DNA of 64,000 nucleotides, from positions 5,475,657 to 5,539,656 of the forward strand of contig NC_041020.1 of NCBI RefSeq assembly GCF_004193775.1, given 5' to 3'. Of this stretch, positions 61,101 through 64,000 are shown in pieces. The translations under genes were made by a program, and so were the position numbers. A model generated the notes under the pieces. The model searched no databases. It was not told where the DNA came from and saw only the letters and a program-made list of their open reading frames with translations. Source of the stretch: Glycine soja (taxonomy: Eukaryota; Streptophyta; Magnoliopsida; Fabales; Fabaceae). Position 1 is the stretch's first letter; every line of letters begins with the position of its first letter.

Positions 61101-61813
61101 TTTTTGTTACGTGCAACAAGTGAAGAAACATGAATTATTATTTTTTATTGTCAAATGTTATTTGCTAGTTTATTAATTTTTTTAACTCGAATGAATTTAA
61201 ACTCACAATTTATTTCTTTTTTCCTTCTTCTTTTACCATCAAATTAACATTATATCTCCTAACATGGAAAATTGAACTATCAGTACAAAATTGTAATCTT
61301 GAATTTTACTTCTCGTTTGGATTCTTTAAGACCTCGACTATAGTCTAATCGATTAGTTAATACAATTTAAAGCATCAATAACCGATGAAGTTATAGCTTT
61401 CATTTTGAGGTGGAAGCGAAATATTTTTTTACCTATACAAGTGAAAATTTTAAGTGTAAACTAGTCGTACTCATTGATTTAATTTAATTTTGCCATTGAA
61501 TTAATGTTACATCAGTAATTAATTCGACGGATGTCATTGTACCTAGATGTGAGATGACCAAACAGAAATCTGTTGAAAAATATGTAGAAATTGATCAGAA
61601 ATTAAATTATTATAAGGCAAAATTTTGAGAAGGAAGGTGTATGTAGACAAAATATATAGCGACTCAAATGATACTTTATATTTATAAAGCACAAGATAGA
61701 AGTAAATATAATACCAAACTAATTAGACTACATAAAAATTACATGAAGTTCTTCCAATGATGTGTGGTTCCCAACCTTCTCTTCTATGGCTTGGCAATTA
61801 CTTTCTTTCCATT
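58175..61813. other. Noncoding intergenic sequence, 3' side of the COL gene
   Basis: No gene is supported. Segments near 58545-58870 and 59835-60125 resemble the block at 52005-52540, so a duplicated unit lies on both sides of copia-3. The short open frames at 58122-58328 and 60009-60230 lack domains. The final part (about 61620-61813) probably holds the 3' UTR of the COL gene. Confidence 0.5.
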
Positions 61814-63880
61814 CTAGAAAGTGGGAAAAATGCTACCTCCAACTTCATTGAATAGTTTTGTGGAGAACATCTGATCCACTTCAGCTTCTACATCAGTTCT
61901 CTTTGCAAAACGACCCTTTATGCGGGGTCTAGTCTCTGCATAGGCCTTCCTTGAGGCATATCTTATTTTCTTCTCGAACTTTCTTGTCTTCTTTTTCTCC
62001 CTATATCTTAGGACTCTTGCCTCTCTGTCCATTGGTGTGAGATGTGAAGGCATGAGAAGGGGAGGAAATAGGTCATTTGTCCCTATTGGTGACTTTGAGT
62101 GGGACATTGAGATGCCACTTACTGTTGATTCGGGTACAACTCCAACATCCATTGATGAAACCGAAACCTAAATTAAAAATGAAATATAAAAGATTAACAC
62201 AAAATCGTGTATGAAGTTTGAGAGATCACAGGTAAGGCTATAAATTTTCTAAGCAATAAACTAGTAGCTAACCAGCTTTGTGAAACAAAAATGTTTGTCC
62301 CCAAAGTAAGAAGAAAAAGGTGAAGATATATTATAGATGATGTAATAGAAAAAGAAAAGAGAAGAAGAGTAAAAGAAATATAAAAGAAAGGTGTCGAAAA
62401 AATTAAACCACCCATTTTGTGGCTTTAATAAATCAGGCACTTAGGCTCAATTTTTTTAATTGAAGCTGAAAAATTATGGGAAATTAATATACAGTTGATG
62501 AAATGAGGAAACAAAGTTTAAGAGGAATCACAACTATAACTAGCAAATAAAAGACACCATAAAGGCAAAGCTGATCTTATATACGACAAAAAAGAAAATA
62601 AATAAAAGTCTCTCAAGACCGCAAAGTGAACGGTAAAAGGGTAGTCAAAGAAATATGAAGAGTTGTGGAATGAATCAAATTAGTCACATATATGGCAATT
62701 GAACTAGAGTAGTTGACTTTGCTAGCGTTTCTAGTAAAAGAAGCTACTTGGGAAACCCACTTTGATTTCAACCAAGGATTTTACAAACAGTATGTGATTG
62801 AGATTTCGGTTACAACATTAAGATTTTTTTAACTTTTCACAACAACAATAGCAATTGTACTACAATATCAAAAATTGCAACCAAATTATTGATCATGAGT
62901 ATAATTTAAAACCCTAGTTTCATATGAACGGAGAAAGGAAAGAAACTGCCAATTGGAAGGAAGAGTTAGCAAAGGTGTCAAGGCAAAATCAAAATCTGAT
63001 AAAGTATAATCCAATGGATGAATGATCCAAAGAGTCTGGGAAAAGAAAAAGAAAGAGAAAAAGGGAAAACACTATTCATATAAAAAACAAACCGAAAAAG
63101 AAACACAGAAGTAATTGAAAAGAAGAGTCTTACACTTTGACTAAGAGAACCATCGTAACTGAACCCAGCTTTTGATGAGTCAAAGTCCAAACCGGGTTGA
63201 AAATGCTGCGGCACCTGAACTGGAACCACTACATAGTTCTGAGGGACAGTGTTGTAATTCTGCTGGTGCTGATAAACGTTGCTAAACTGGTTGTCATTGT
63301 GACCACATGAGTTACAACAATCAACAAGATTGTCCAAATACTCATCAACAAACAAAAAACCCTCGTCACCACAATCATTCTCCTCAATTTCATCATTATT
63401 TTTCATAGGATGTGGCAACAACCACGAAGCAGCTTCAACCTCGTCTTCATACTCATCAAAAACCCCTTCCTCTTCCTCCTCAACCTCATTCACGAACGCG
63501 TGTTCCACGCGTTTGTGATTGTGCTCTGGTTCCCTGAAGAGGGAACCTGAGATCGGGAGAATGGGAACACGGTTGTGGCGGCTAGCGAGAGGGTTTGCTG
63601 AGTGAATGTCAGCATCACAGGAAGAACAAAGAGAAGCTGCGTCAGCTTTGCATAGAAACGCCGCCGGAGCACGCTCACACGCTTCGCACACCCACACACG
63701 CTTGTGTCTCGAGGCCACACGGTTAGCTGCATGCACACGAGCATCACAGGAAGAGCAAAGATATGCTGAGTCTGCATGGCAGTACAGCACGCATGGCGCA
63801 GACAGGCACGTGTCACAGACACGTGACCAGGTGGTGCCAGTGTTGCTGCCACCAACGTTGTTGGTGCCTTCCTTCAACAT
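61814..63880 (-). CDS. COL: CONSTANS-LIKE B-box/CCT transcription factor (group I), two exons
   Basis: Exon 1 (63134-63880) encodes 249 residues; exon 2 (61814-62167) encodes 117. The intron (62168-63133, 966 bp) has GT...AG ends in phase 0 (SLSQS | VSVSS). The 366-residue protein has two B-boxes (about 22-62 and 65-105) with all zinc ligands, an acidic middle region (about 132-150) and a CCT domain (about 297-339, containing [37 protein letters not shown]). Two B-boxes plus a CCT domain and a single intron before it define group I CO/COL genes, nuclear regulators of photoperiodic responses and light signalling. The CCT domain binds CORE DNA elements and NF-Y partners. Soybean COL2-type is the closest by recognition, but the paralogue is not proven. 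No frame damage is seen. Regulation is not readable because the window ends 120 bp upstream. Confidence 0.95.
62168..63133 (-). other. Intron of the COL gene
   Basis: The donor reads AGT|GTAAGA and the acceptor TTAATTTAG|GTTTCG on the minus strand. Reading through the donor gives a hydrophobic tail ending after about 50 codons, which is not family-like. The 966-bp length and position before the CCT exon are normal for group I COL genes. Confidence 0.92.
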
Positions 63881-64000
63881 GTTGTGTCTGAAAATATTGT
63901 ATGAGTAGTGAAGTGTTTCGGTAGAGTCTTTTTCTTTGCTTGGTTTTTGTGTTGGAACTAATTTGGAGGAAGGGAAGTGAATTGAACTGAAGTGAGTGTG
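63881..64000 (-). promoter_or_regulatory. 5' leader of the COL gene
   Basis: The 120 bp before the start codon are probably transcribed leader. No TATA element is visible before the window ends. Confidence 0.5.

Noticed and set aside
62978..63133. C-terminal hydrophobic extension of the first COL exon
   Set aside because: It begins at a good splice donor, is unlike the family, and the CCT exon follows in phase after the intron.
63330..63908. Open frames overlapping the COL first exon on both strands
   Set aside because: They are shadows of the B-box exon, which has an intact conserved protein.

Overview
The window is nuclear DNA of a flowering plant, most likely a legume such as Glycine. 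This rests on AT-rich noncoding sequence, spliced plant genes, several plant LTR-retrotransposon lineages and an integrated plant pararetrovirus. The species call is inference. No rRNA, tRNA or CRISPR was seen.

Only two host genes look functional, both on the minus strand: a GLUTAMINE DUMPER-type membrane protein gene (33.25-33.59 kb) and a two-exon CONSTANS-LIKE B-box/CCT transcription factor gene at the right edge (61.8-63.9 kb). Almost everything else is transposable-element sequence or its decay.

Layout. 0.8-1.1 kb: a solo LTR with a 5-bp target-site duplication (TSD). 2.7-18.1 kb: a five-level nest. A minus-strand Ty1/copia element carries a plus-strand copia in its 3' LTR; that copia carries a solo LTR, which carries a second, which carries a third. 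The four inner junction pairs each have a readable 5-bp TSD (one has a single mismatch). 20.0-20.6 kb: a tandem AT-rich repeat. 21.85-22.66 kb: a CACTA-like fragment with pieces of a photolyase-type gene and an R3H-domain gene. 22.66-29.94 kb: a decayed Ty3/gypsy element interrupted by another solo LTR of the family found at 7.3-11.5 kb. 30.2-31.8 kb: remnants of a Mutator-like element (plant mobile domain and MURA N-terminus).

37.4-48.9 kb: two LINE fragments in opposite orientation flank a minus-strand endogenous pararetrovirus (Caulimoviridae type). A 957-bp (319-codon) piece running from the end of its protease into its reverse transcriptase is repeated in tandem eight times. The array has higher-order structure and alternating intact and damaged polymerase motifs, and is the most unusual object here. 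48.97-50.57 kb: a TIR DNA transposon next to long microsatellites. 53.28-58.17 kb: a young, nearly complete Ty1/copia element with non-canonical TA...TA LTR ends, perfect TSDs and a long open pol frame, but broken gag.

The region records repeated insertion, solo-LTR formation and unequal exchange around two isolated genes. All coordinates, TSDs and motif readings were made by eye; family names below clade level are tentative.
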